From Labrenzia sp. PHM005 (lineage in GTDB: Bacteria; Pseudomonadota; Alphaproteobacteria; Rhizobiales; Stappiaceae): a stretch of 64,000 nucleotides of DNA. Positions 1-7,479 of this stretch are shown here, piece by piece (position 1 is the stretch's first letter; each line of letters starts with the position of its first letter). Where the stretch lies: assembly GCF_006517275.1 (NCBI RefSeq), contig NZ_CP041191.1:62001-126000 (forward strand), given 5' to 3'. Made by a program: the position numbers and the translations under genes. The notes beneath the pieces were generated by a model that saw only the letters and a list, made by a program, of their open reading frames with translations, was not told where the DNA came from and made no database searches.

Positions 1-566
1 GCGACAGTTATATTGTTGGAATTGGCGGTTCCGGGGACTGGACCGGCCAGGACGGCAAGATCGCCCACTACGCCGACGGCGCCTGGACATTCCTGGAGCC
101 CTTTGTTGGGCTGATTGCGTTCATTGCCGATGAAGGAACATTGGCGGTCTATACCTCTTCCGGCTGGGCTGACTACGGCGCCCTTCTCTCGCAAGTGGCC
201 ACACTCTCACGAACCCCATCAGGTGCCGAAAGCCGGATGTGTACGGTGGAAGAAGAACTGACCGGCCTGAGTGGCGTGAGCGTTGACACCTCGATTGTCA
301 TTCCGAACCGGGCGGTCGTCTGGTGTGTGTCGACCCGGACAACAACGGCCATCACCGGGGCAACATCCTATGACTGCGGGATCTCTGGGGAGACCTCCAA
401 GTTCGGCGGTTCGCTCGGGATTGCGGAAGGCTCCACCAATGCCGGGGTGATCGGGCCGCAGGCGTTTTATTCAGACACGAATGTCCGGCTGACTGCGAAT
501 GGAGGCAGCTTTACGGCTGGGGCTGTGAAAGTGGCGCTGCATTATCTGCTGCCGGTGGTGCCGTAG
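1..566 (+). CDS. DUF2793-like phage/GTA structural protein, 3' part
   Basis: The reading frame is open from base 3 and runs in from outside the window. The visible part ends at a TAG at 564-566. It has the glycine- and tryptophan-rich pattern I associate with DUF2793 proteins (GDWTGQDGKIA, DGAWTFL, then SSGWADY), which occur in prophages and gene-transfer-agent clusters of alphaproteobacteria, often near tail or fibre genes. After this comes a beta-rich tail with a hydrophobic-proline end. An internal ATG at 141 is not needed as a start. Its place at the edge of an AT-rich cassette suggests the end of a phage-derived module. The family call is from motif memory; the exact role (fibre or host-recognition accessory) is inferred. 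Confidence 0.6.
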   Translation, partial: DSYIVGIGGSGDWTGQDGKIAHYADGAWTFLEPFVGLIAFIADEGTLAVYTSSGWADYGALLSQVATLSRTPSGAESRMCTVEEELTGLSGVSVDTSIVIPNRAVVWCVSTRTTTAITGATSYDCGISGETSKFGGSLGIAEGSTNAGVIGPQAFYSDTNVRLTANGGSFTAGAVKVALHYLLPVVP

Positions 567-617
567 GGATGAGACTCCGAAGGATTGTGACGATTGGCCG
601 CTAGCTAAGCCATTTAG

Positions 618-677
618 CCGGACGGTTTTTGCTGAACACCCTAGAAAAGAAGTCCGGTTGTGAAAGCTGTTTTCACA
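618..677. other. Two hairpins ahead of the HEPN-like gene
   Basis: CCGGAC at 618-623 pairs with GTCCGG at 652-657 across a 28-base loop. A tight hairpin follows at once: TGTGAAA at 659-665 and TTTCACA at 671-677 around a 5-base loop. The two lie in the 148-bp gap between the phage-type gene and the HEPN-like gene. They could be a terminator-like structure for the upstream gene (there is no clean T-run), a leader, or an operator for a dimeric repressor. The structure is visible; the function is unknown. Confidence 0.35.
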
Positions 678-714
678 TGCAAGTATCTATCGACACGAGT
701 TGAACAATTGAGAC

Positions 715-1203
715 ATGCAGAGCGTAGCGCACCATCTTCAAATGCACGCCCACAACAACAATGGGCCAGAGCGCGACGCTTTTGCACGATCCGCTTACAA
801 CAGGTATTACTATGCGTGTTTTTTGTCGCTTAGAACGGCCTTTTCTGAAATGAATTCCGACTGGGCTCAAACCGCACACAGGAGCTACCCGGAAATCTTA
901 AGCGGCTCGATTCAACGGCGTCTAAAAAATGAACGCAGGCGGGCCGATAAAGCCGATGATGGACAACTAGTTTCATTAATTGATGGGGCCCTGCGCGCAA
1001 TCCCAGAACTGTGTAAAATAATGACAGAGGCGAATGCAGCAAGAGTGACTGCCGATTATGAGCCATCAATCCAAGTTGTTTTCAATCAGTCTGACCGATT
1101 TTCGCTTAACGGAGTCGAAGTTAGTAGAGCCCACGAATGGCACAACAGAGTGACTACACTTATAGCAAGTCTGCTCGATGCTTGGCGGCAATTCAATGCC
1201 TAA
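715..1203 (+). CDS. HEPN-like protein of the retron-type cassette
   Basis: A 162-residue protein. Residues 25-36 (RSAYNRYYYACF) match the helix typical of HEPN proteins (R-x-xYYA-x-F), and residues 110-115 (RVTADY) match the R-x-x-ADY helix also common there. Near the C-terminus, R138 and H143 form an R-x4-H motif, the signature of HEPN ribonucleases. An in-frame TGA at 709 sits just upstream, so the start cannot lie far from 715; M10 at 742 is an alternative. There is no clear Shine-Dalgarno sequence. The stop overlaps the start of the next gene (ATG at 1196, stop at 1203), which suggests translational coupling. Base composition is clearly more AT-rich than the chromosome to the right. By analogy with tripartite retrons it may be the toxic effector, an RNase held inactive by RT and msDNA. 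The fold call is moderate and the effector role is inferred. Confidence 0.6.
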   Translation: MQSVAHHLQMHAHNNNGPERDAFARSAYNRYYYACFLSLRTAFSEMNSDWAQTAHRSYPEILSGSIQRRLKNERRRADKADDGQLVSLIDGALRAIPELCKIMTEANAARVTADYEPSIQVVFNQSDRFSLNGVEVSRAHEWHNRVTTLIASLLDAWRQFNA

Positions 1204-1924
1204 TATAAAAGAACTCGAAGATACGCTTTCTAGCAAAGGAATAGAACTGGCCGGCCCAATTGTCGTAAACAATACTGACTTAGATGAATACTTTGTATTC
1301 GTAAATTCGAAATTGGATAAATCACGAAAGCGGTCTCCCAGCTCACATACGTTAAACCAGATCTCTCAGATGTATAAGGATTCTGGTGCCACTGTTTCTT
1401 TTGTAATTGTTGAAGGTGACCGGGATAATATTGATAGCAGCTTGAAGACTATGCTTTTCGGGAGATTTCCTGAAATGGTTCGAAACTCATTTGCATCAAT
1501 TTCAAATACAAAAGCAGATGTTTGGATTGAACCAAAGAGAAGTTTGACCGAAACTGAAATCAATTCAATTACAAAGTCGATTAACGAGTTTTTAGATTTC
1601 CTTAGAATCGAACTTAAGTCCGCAAACTTTACTCAGACAGAATATACGCCGACGCCCATAGCAATTTTGCGTACATTGAGACTAATAGCTCCATGTGAAT
1701 TGCAAACACTTGTCGCTGCACTAGAGAGCAAACACTTCAATGTACCGAATTCGGTTTGGATGAACCACACACTGGACAAAATGCGCAAAGCTGGAACTGT
1801 GGTTCGACGAAAGGACGGCGAATACTTTCTGTCGCTTCGGGGCCTCCATATTCTCGGTAGCGACAAGCATAGACATAGCCCGGATGTTGCAAGGGCTCTT
1901 GCACAAACGAAGCAAGGAGAATAA
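1196..1924 (+). CDS. Unknown protein with C-terminal winged-helix-like domain
   Basis: 242 residues from the ATG at 1196. I prefer this start to an in-frame ATG at 1178 because GGCGG at 1184-1188 has proper spacing, and because it gives a tight 8-bp overlap with the HEPN-like gene. The N-terminal 145 residues are not recognised; residues 66-140 look alternately beta and helical. Residues about 150-220 read like a winged helix: a helix at PIAILRTLRL, a recognition-type helix at VWMNHTLDKMRKAG, and a wing at TVVRRKDGEYFLSLRG. It lies between the HEPN-like gene and the putative msr-msd, so it is probably part of the same system, as a DNA- or msDNA-binding partner or a regulator. It is strongly AT-rich, consistent with transfer. 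No function is claimed. Confidence 0.55.
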   Translation: MPNIKELEDTLSSKGIELAGPIVVNNTDLDEYFVFVNSKLDKSRKRSPSSHTLNQISQMYKDSGATVSFVIVEGDRDNIDSSLKTMLFGRFPEMVRNSFASISNTKADVWIEPKRSLTETEINSITKSINEFLDFLRIELKSANFTQTEYTPTPIAILRTLRLIAPCELQTLVAALESKHFNVPNSVWMNHTLDKMRKAGTVVRRKDGEYFLSLRGLHILGSDKHRHSPDVARALAQTKQGE

Positions 1925-1931
1925 TTTTGAC

Positions 1932-2083
1932 GTGTGAGGGCCTCAGGCGCGGGTGTGTATCATGCCCACTAGCCAAGACTATACATAGAAGGGTTCCGAC
2001 CATGCTGTCGGCGCTCCTTCGAACCACCAACAACATGGTCGGACACTTATGAAAGCCAGCTTTGCTAAATGAGGCTCTCACAC
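1932..2083 (+). ncRNA. Putative retron msr-msd RNA with a1/a2 stem
   Basis: The 145-bp gap before the reverse transcriptase is highly structured. Bases 1932-1945 (GTGTGAGGGCCTCA) pair with 2070-2083 (TGAGGCTCTCACAC) over 14 consecutive positions, 13 Watson-Crick plus one G-U. This is the layout of the retron a1/a2 stem. Inside it, CCGACCATG at 1996-2004 pairs perfectly with CATGGTCGG at 2034-2042, a 9-bp stem that is the best msd hairpin candidate. A short stem (TGTAT 1956-1960 with ATACA 1981-1985) lies in the would-be msr. The total of about 152 nt is within the usual msr-msd range. The right arm overlaps codons 1-5 of the RT gene. The branching G was not identified. Confidence 0.65.
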
Positions 2084-3037
2084 AAATATATTGAAAAAAT
2101 TGCGCTTGTTGCTGGTAGCGCAGAAGATTTGATTACGGCCTTGGGAAATTCTTGCTCACCCGAAGAAAAGGCAGAGATCCAAAGGCTGGTAGATGCTGGT
2201 TTGCCCCCGGTTACGTCTAGCGATGCACTGTCAGTTATGACCGGATTTAACCCAGGATTTATTTGGTCGCTAGTTTCGCGTCCAGAAAAGCAATACCGTG
2301 TATTCAAAATACCCAAAGGCCGCGAAGAACGGCAAATCGAAGCCCCACGCGTAGCACTAAAACTTATCCAGAAATGGTTTTCGGTACACTTCGAGAATAA
2401 ATGGGTCGCACATAGTTCCGTACATGGATTTGTTAGAGGACGGTCCCATATTTCGGCTGCAAAGTCCCATTTAGGCGCCGAGTGGGTGGCATCCGTCGAT
2501 ATTCGGAACTTTTTTCCATCTACAACAGCATCTGAAGTAGACAATGCCCTCCGTGACTTGGGGTATGGGGACGAAAGCATAAAGTTGTTGAAGCGCTTAT
2601 GTTGCTTTGGAGGGAGGCTTTCTCAAGGCGCGCCAACTAGTCCTATACTATCCAACATAGCACTTCATCGTATCGATCTAGATGCTAGTAATGTCGCAAT
2701 CGAATTAGGCGCTGTATATACGAGATATGCTGATGACATTGTTTTTTCTGGAAAAGGACTTCCACCGCCCGATGTCTTAGAAAAATTGGAAAAACTCTTC
2801 ACTGGTACGTGTTGGCAGTTGTCCGAGCGAAAGAGGCATATTGCCCAACTACCTGGTCGCTTGAAAGTTCACGGTCTTCTTGTGCATGGCGATAAGGTAC
2901 GACTCACGAAGGGATACCGCAACCGAGTTCGCGCATATAAGCATCTGGTGTCAAAGGGTCGGATCAATCTTGATGATCGCAACCGAATTGGTGGTCATAT
3001 CAATTATGCAAAGCAGATAGACGAAGCGAGCGATTAG
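2069..3037 (+). CDS. Retron-type reverse transcriptase
   Basis: 322 residues, the usual size of a stand-alone retron RT. The RT core motifs appear in order: HGFVRGRS (119-126), DIRNFFP (144-150, first catalytic Asp), QGAPTSP (186-192), YADD (220-223, catalytic pair) and LKVHGLLV (265-272). In classical retron RTs the NAxxH motif lies just before the DIRNFF block; here the matching segment is AAKSH (130-134). The VTG motif of the msr-recognising region Y is VHG (267-269). It is therefore retron-like but divergent. Group II intron maturases are longer and carry X/En domains, absent here. The start at 2069 lies inside the right arm of the putative a1/a2 stem and has no strong Shine-Dalgarno sequence. 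It probably copies the adjacent msr-msd into msDNA and, with the two upstream genes, forms an anti-phage defence unit. Confidence 0.85.
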   Translation: MRLSHKYIEKIALVAGSAEDLITALGNSCSPEEKAEIQRLVDAGLPPVTSSDALSVMTGFNPGFIWSLVSRPEKQYRVFKIPKGREERQIEAPRVALKLIQKWFSVHFENKWVAHSSVHGFVRGRSHISAAKSHLGAEWVASVDIRNFFPSTTASEVDNALRDLGYGDESIKLLKRLCCFGGRLSQGAPTSPILSNIALHRIDLDASNVAIELGAVYTRYADDIVFSGKGLPPPDVLEKLEKLFTGTCWQLSERKRHIAQLPGRLKVHGLLVHGDKVRLTKGYRNRVRAYKHLVSKGRINLDDRNRIGGHINYAKQIDEASD

Positions 3038-3135
3038 CTTCCTCTATCAGGATTTTTTCAAAACAACTGTTCACCTGTCTGCGGAAATATACTCGCACCG
3101 GATCGAAGCTGACCACGAAACAGGTTTGAACTAGA

Positions 3136-3176
3136 TGCCAAATGAAGTTGCGCGATTTGCCAAACGAAGTTGCGCG
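3136..3176. repeat. 19-bp direct repeat, 22-bp period
   Basis: Two copies of TGCCAAATGAAGTTGCGCG (3136-3154 and 3158-3176) differ at one base (T/C). A 22-bp period is two helical turns. The repeat lies between the RT gene and the tRNA, where an integrase or excisionase arm-type binding region would be expected. Function inferred only from position. Confidence 0.55.
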
Positions 3177-3234
3177 CTACATCTGAAACAGGAAAGAGAG
3201 AACACCGAAACGGCAATAACGATCAGCCGAATTC

Positions 3235-3256
3235 TGCTTACACAGTGCTTACACAG
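3235..3256. repeat. Perfect 11-bp tandem repeat
   Basis: TGCTTACACAG occurs twice in immediate tandem (3235-3245, 3246-3256), about 45 bp from the 3' end of the tRNA-Arg gene. One helical turn per copy suggests a protein-binding site, plausibly an integrase arm site or part of an attachment region. Confidence 0.55.
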
Positions 3257-3301
3257 CTCTGTTTTCAACAAGTTGAATATATGCTAAGTTATTGGAAAAT
3301 A

Positions 3302-3378
3302 TGGCGCACCGGGGAGGATTCGAACCCCCGACCCCCAGATTCGTAGTCTGGTGCTCTATCCAGCTGAGCTACCGGTGC
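3302..3378 (-). tRNA. tRNA-Arg (anticodon ACG)
   Basis: Read on the minus strand, the 77 nt fold as a full cloverleaf. The acceptor arm is GCACCGG/CCGGTGC with discriminator G and an encoded CCA. The D arm is present (TAGCTCAGCTGGATAGAGC). The anticodon stem is CCAGA/TCTGG with loop CTACGAA, giving anticodon ACG (read as ICG after A34 deamination). The T-loop is GTTCGAATC. The 3' end faces the accessory region at lower coordinates, the usual orientation for islands that integrate at tRNA 3' ends. Confidence 0.97.
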
Positions 3379-3649
3379 ATCAAGAACGGTCCGTTTAAGA
3401 GAACGATGTGTTCATCTTCGATGGCCGTTCGGTCTGCGAGGCGTTGGTCCGCCCCGGACAGGGCGCTTATCTACTGCGGACCGGCGGGGGATGCAAGCGC
3501 CTTTTTGAACTTTTTTTGAAAGTTCTTTGCTCAGCGGCCGCCAACCTCAGAATTCCGCAAGTTCTCTTAAATTATTTGTACACAGGCCAAGCTGTTACGC
3601 GCTCACAGCTCCCGGCCTGTACAGGTCGTTCATAAGACGTAACCGTTTG

Positions 3650-5131
3650 TCAGGAATTGCGGTCCGGCAACTCGATGCGGAAGCAGGTGCCCGGCTGGCT
3701 GCAATCCAATTGGATGGTGCCGCCGTGGGCTTTCAGAAGTTCTGCAACGATTGCCAGCCCAAGACCAATGCCACCGGTCTTGGCCCCGCTGTGAAACGCC
3801 TTGAACAGCCCCCTTTGCGTGTTTTCCGGGATCCCCGGGCCGGTATCAGACACCTCAATATGTACACAACTTCCGCGCCGTTCCGCTGACAGGCAAATCC
3901 GGCGCACCAAAGTGGTATCTTTCTCCGCTTCCAATGCTTGCAGAGCGTTGCGTGTCAGATTGAGCAAGACCCGGAAGATTTGCTCTGGATCTGCATCCAC
4001 CTCCAAAGTCTCAGCAATCTTGTTTTCAAACTGAACGGTCTCGTGATCGGCCAGCCCCAAAACATCGGCAACATCATCGCCGACACGTTTTAGAGCAATC
4101 AACCGGCGCTGCGGCGCCCGCTCCTGCGCCTTGCCGTAGGCCATAACCGCCTGGGTGTAGCTGACAGCCCGGTCAAGCGTTGCCAGGATCTTCGGCGCCA
4201 GCCGGTTGACTGTCGGATCAGGCACATGTTCCAGGCGCTCCAAGAACAACTGCGCGGAGGCTAGAAGATTGCGCAGGTCATGGTTGATTTTCGACACGGC
4301 CAAACCAAGATCAGCCAAGCGCTGTTTTTGGTGAAGCGCACGCGACAGGGCTTCTTCCATCGCTGCCAGACGGATTTCTGCATCCCCCAATTCATCCCGG
4401 CGCGGCGAGACTGTGATGATGCGGGAGACGTCTTCGGGATTGTCGGCGAACTGCTCCATCGAGCGGGTCAGCCGCCGCAAGGGCCGGATAAATAGGGCCT
4501 GCAATGTGATATAGACAAGCGTTGCCGTGATGCCCGAAATCACCAGTGACAACGCCAAAATCCGGCCCGAAAAAGCCAGCATATCCTGCTGAAGCAGCGC
4601 GATGGGGAACACCACGTCCACCCGTTCCGTATGGCCCATCTGCCCAGCAGCCACCGCCCGCATAACGCCCTTCCCCCGGTAGGTAAGCACAGCGAAACTG
4701 TCCAGAACGGACGTCCAGGGCGTGACTTTTGCCATGTCGACAACAAAGTCGATTTGAGCCGGCACGTCGCTCATGGCAATCAACCGGCGCTGAGAACCTT
4801 GATCGAGCGCAATGGCAATTGCTCCCGTTGTCTTGAGCAGTTCTTCTTGCAGCCGCGGCGCAATAGTGTTCGTTTCCGCCAGCACTGACGCGGCCACACC
4901 AGCAGTGGTCAAGCGGTCCATCAGCCACGTGTTGCGGAAATTCGCGATCGACGGCACGTAAATGAAAACTTCGGCAACCATGACAAACAGGATCGTCAGA
5001 AGCAGAAGTTTTCCGGACAAGCCGCCAAACCGGTGCCGGCCAAACTGGTTGCCTGATTCCGGCCTCCCGCTGGCGCCTAAACCATTCTCGTTTGGAGCGA
5101 CGGCTCCTTCCGGCATGCCCTCATGCTTCAT
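3650..5131 (-). CDS. Membrane sensor histidine kinase
   Basis: 493 residues. A membrane segment lies at about 41-61, followed by a periplasmic sensor region of about 125 residues and a second membrane segment at 189-211. A HAMP-like linker follows (FIRPLRRLTRSMEQF), then the phospho-acceptor box with H284 (NHDLRNLL). The C-terminal ATPase domain shows the N box (NLTRNALQAL), DTGPGIP and GIGLGLAIV. It should autophosphorylate and pass phosphate to a response regulator, but none is adjacent, so the partner is encoded elsewhere. It lies just downstream of the flavoprotein and TVP38-type genes on the same strand and may be co-transcribed with them. The sensed signal cannot be told from the sequence. 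Confidence 0.9.
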   Translation of the reverse strand: MKHEGMPEGAVAPNENGLGASGRPESGNQFGRHRFGGLSGKLLLLTILFVMVAEVFIYVPSIANFRNTWLMDRLTTAGVAASVLAETNTIAPRLQEELLKTTGAIAIALDQGSQRRLIAMSDVPAQIDFVVDMAKVTPWTSVLDSFAVLTYRGKGVMRAVAAGQMGHTERVDVVFPIALLQQDMLAFSGRILALSLVISGITATLVYITLQALFIRPLRRLTRSMEQFADNPEDVSRIITVSPRRDELGDAEIRLAAMEEALSRALHQKQRLADLGLAVSKINHDLRNLLASAQLFLERLEHVPDPTVNRLAPKILATLDRAVSYTQAVMAYGKAQERAPQRRLIALKRVGDDVADVLGLADHETVQFENKIAETLEVDADPEQIFRVLLNLTRNALQALEAEKDTTLVRRICLSAERRGSCVHIEVSDTGPGIPENTQRGLFKAFHSGAKTGGIGLGLAIVAELLKAHGGTIQLDCSQPGTCFRIELPDRNS

Positions 5132-5181
5132 GACAGCTCCGTCCCAACACCGCAGCCAGAACCGTATCAGCCCAATTCATC

Positions 5182-6612
5182 TTATCCAAACTTACGCAAC
5201 AAACCGATTCCACGACGTAGCCAAGCATTTTTCGGCGCATCCGCATAGTATGAAATTGCAGCCCGGCGCACCAGTTCACCGAGCGTCGGATAAGGTGCAA
5301 TAAACCCGGCAAGATCTTTCATGGTCATCTTTTTTGAAATCGCCAGAGACAGAAGATTGATGACTTCACCGGCTTGAGCTCCGACAATATCTGCTCCCAA
5401 AAGCCGTCCGCCCGGTCCGGCGATCAGCTTGAGTTTGCCGATGATTTCGCCTTCCGCTTGTGCGCGGTCATTTCCGGCATAGGCCGCGCTCAGGACCTTG
5501 ACCTTTTTGCCATGCCGCGCTCTGGCTTCTGCCTCGGTCAGCCCAATGTGGCCCAATTCGGGTGAGGTATACGTCACCCAGGGCACGATATCTGTTTGCA
5601 TTTTGACCGGCAGCCGGAACAGGATCGAACGAATAACAAGGCCCGCCTGATGACCTGCGACATGGGTAAATTGAAGCCCGCCCGCAACATCACCGATGGC
5701 ATAGATCTTCTTGTTGGACGTGCGCAGGCCATGATCAACGGTGATGCCCTTGTGGGAGTAGGAGACATGGGCGGCCTCAAGACCCAGCCGCTCAACATTG
5801 GGCGCTCGTCCGGCTGCCACAAGCATATGGCTGACAGCTCTGGTGACTAGTTCGCCGTCCTCTGACCGGGCCGTTATAAGAACCCCGTCATCGAAGCCTT
5901 CGACCTTCTCAACCGCTGTTTTTTCAAAAATTTCGACACCTTCGCTTTTCAAAGTGTCCAGCACGACACCTGCCAGTTCTGGATCATCCTTGCCGAGTGC
6001 GGTTTGCGCTTCGAAAACGGTCACTTTTGAGCCTAAGCGCCGATGCGCCTGCGCCATTTCCAAACCGATAGGTCCACCACCAATGATCCCGAGATGTTCT
6101 GGCGTCTCACGCAAGGTGAACAGTGTTTCGTTGGTCAGATACGGCACCTGATCAAGGCCAGGAATTGGTGGAACAAGAGCCGTTGATCCAGTCGCGATCA
6201 CAATTCGCCGGGCGCGGATCTCATGGTCCCCTGCCACCACCACATCAGGTGCAGTGAATTCGGCAGCCTCCCGAAGCACGGTAACGCCAAGCCCTTCAAA
6301 ACGTTCTTGAGAATCATGTGGCTCAATCGCCGCGATGACTTTCTGCACATGATCATTGGCTTTGGCGAAATCCACATCCGGTTCTTCAAATGGAACACCA
6401 AACCTGGCCGCTTTTTGAACATTCTTGACAGCTTTGCCTGCCGCCAGGAGCGCTTTGGACGGGACACACCCGTAGTTCAGGCAGTCACCACCCATTTTTC
6501 CCTTTTCAATCAGGACAACCTCAACGCCAAATGCAGCAGCAGCGGCAGCGACAGATAGTCCACCTGATCCAGCACCAATGACACAAATATCCGGGGTCAG
6601 CAGCTTCGACAT
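5182..6612 (-). CDS. FAD-dependent disulfide oxidoreductase, MerA/Lpd-like
   Basis: 476 residues from the ATG at 6612; an in-frame TTG at 6624 is possible. It has an FAD-binding VIGAGSGG near residue 11, the redox disulfide motif CLNYGC (C44, C49) followed by VPSK, an NAD(P)-binding GIIGGGPIGLE in the middle and YAIGDVAG for FAD. The C-terminal dimerisation domain has APYPTLGE where lipoamide dehydrogenases have the His-containing HxHPT motif, so the usual catalytic His is replaced by Tyr, as I recall for MerA-type enzymes. The vicinal cysteines of MerA's C-terminus are absent. The substrate is therefore unknown; a role in E3 of 2-oxoacid dehydrogenases is unlikely. It follows the TVP38-type gene after about 45 bp, a pairing seen elsewhere. 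Confidence 0.88.
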   Translation of the reverse strand: MSKLLTPDICVIGAGSGGLSVAAAAAAFGVEVVLIEKGKMGGDCLNYGCVPSKALLAAGKAVKNVQKAARFGVPFEEPDVDFAKANDHVQKVIAAIEPHDSQERFEGLGVTVLREAAEFTAPDVVVAGDHEIRARRIVIATGSTALVPPIPGLDQVPYLTNETLFTLRETPEHLGIIGGGPIGLEMAQAHRRLGSKVTVFEAQTALGKDDPELAGVVLDTLKSEGVEIFEKTAVEKVEGFDDGVLITARSEDGELVTRAVSHMLVAAGRAPNVERLGLEAAHVSYSHKGITVDHGLRTSNKKIYAIGDVAGGLQFTHVAGHQAGLVIRSILFRLPVKMQTDIVPWVTYTSPELGHIGLTEAEARARHGKKVKVLSAAYAGNDRAQAEGEIIGKLKLIAGPGGRLLGADIVGAQAGEVINLLSLAISKKMTMKDLAGFIAPYPTLGELVRRAAISYYADAPKNAWLRRGIGLLRKFG

Positions 6613-6657
6613 ATAAAGGTCCAATTAATTGATGGATTTCCCGCGCGGTTAGGCACT

Positions 6658-7479
6658 TCAGCGGGTGCGGAGCCGTTTGAGCGCAACCGGTATCAAGCTG
6701 GCGATGCCAAGCGCAAAGAAGGCAACTATCAATTGCGGCGTGACCAGGGCGGAGACTTCGACCGCACAGGTGCCAGCGGCCGCACATCCGGGGTTGGCGG
6801 CTTCTTGTGCTTCGATCACGCTATCAAGACCGGATCCGATAAAGGCAAAGGCAAATGTTCCAGGAATAATACCAACAAAGGTTGCTAGAACATAAGACCC
6901 AAGCGGCATTTGAAACACTGCCGGAGCAATGTTGACCAGCCAAAACGGGAAGACCGGCGTGAGGCGCAAAAAGAGAAGATAATTGAAGGCATCGCGCCGG
7001 AACCCTTCGGTTAGCCGCGTGAGAAAGGGCCCTGCGCGCTGGGTCAGCATGTCTCCAAAGGAAGATTTTGCGATCAGAAAAACCACGGCAGCTCCGACTG
7101 TCGCCCCGAAAACTGTCGCAAAACCGCCGATGACCCACCCAAAGAGAAAACCGCCTGCAATCGTGAAAAGCGAAGCGCCCGGGAAAGATAACGCAACCGC
7201 TACAGAATAGAGCGCGACATAACCAACAACAGTCATCATCAGGTTGTCTGTCACGAGACTGGCCAAATGCTGGCGCTCCATGATCAATGCGGAGAGCGTC
7301 AGATGATTGTGAAGGCCTTGGGAGAACGCTAGGATCATCAGCGAAAGAAGCACTGCCAATGGGCTCCACTTGCGCAGCAGTGCGCCTGACGACTTTTCAG
7401 CTTCCGGCTTTTGAACCCCGTTGGGCTCATCAGTTCCGTTCATCGCCTCCGCCTCATTTCCCCGCATTGGCCACTCCAT
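6658..7479 (-). CDS. TVP38/TMEM64 (SNARE-associated/DedA-like) membrane protein
   Basis: 273 residues. A hydrophilic N-terminus of about 40 residues precedes several membrane segments. The TVP38 core is visible: FPGASLFTIAGGFLFG, then GATVGAAVVFLIAKSSFG, and the LRLTPVFPFWLVNIAPA block followed by FVGIIPGTFAF. Members are thought to be membrane transporters or lipid scramblase-related; the bacterial role is unclear. An insert with two Cys near residue 235 (PGCAAAGTCAV) lies in a loop. Several in-frame ATGs (7479, 7467, 7443) make the exact start uncertain. It is followed by the flavoprotein gene on the same strand, probably as one transcript, so the two may act in a shared membrane redox or stress function. 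Confidence 0.85.
   Translation of the reverse strand: MEWPMRGNEAEAMNGTDEPNGVQKPEAEKSSGALLRKWSPLAVLLSLMILAFSQGLHNHLTLSALIMERQHLASLVTDNLMMTVVGYVALYSVAVALSFPGASLFTIAGGFLFGWVIGGFATVFGATVGAAVVFLIAKSSFGDMLTQRAGPFLTRLTEGFRRDAFNYLLFLRLTPVFPFWLVNIAPAVFQMPLGSYVLATFVGIIPGTFAFAFIGSGLDSVIEAQEAANPGCAAAGTCAVEVSALVTPQLIVAFFALGIASLIPVALKRLRTR

Noticed and set aside
3292..3635. Overlapping open frames across the tRNA and the gap to its right
   Set aside because: They run through the tRNA-Arg gene and have no Shine-Dalgarno sequence or recognisable protein.
4392..4928. 178-residue frame inside the histidine kinase gene
   Set aside because: Same-strand shadow of a well-supported kinase with full motifs.
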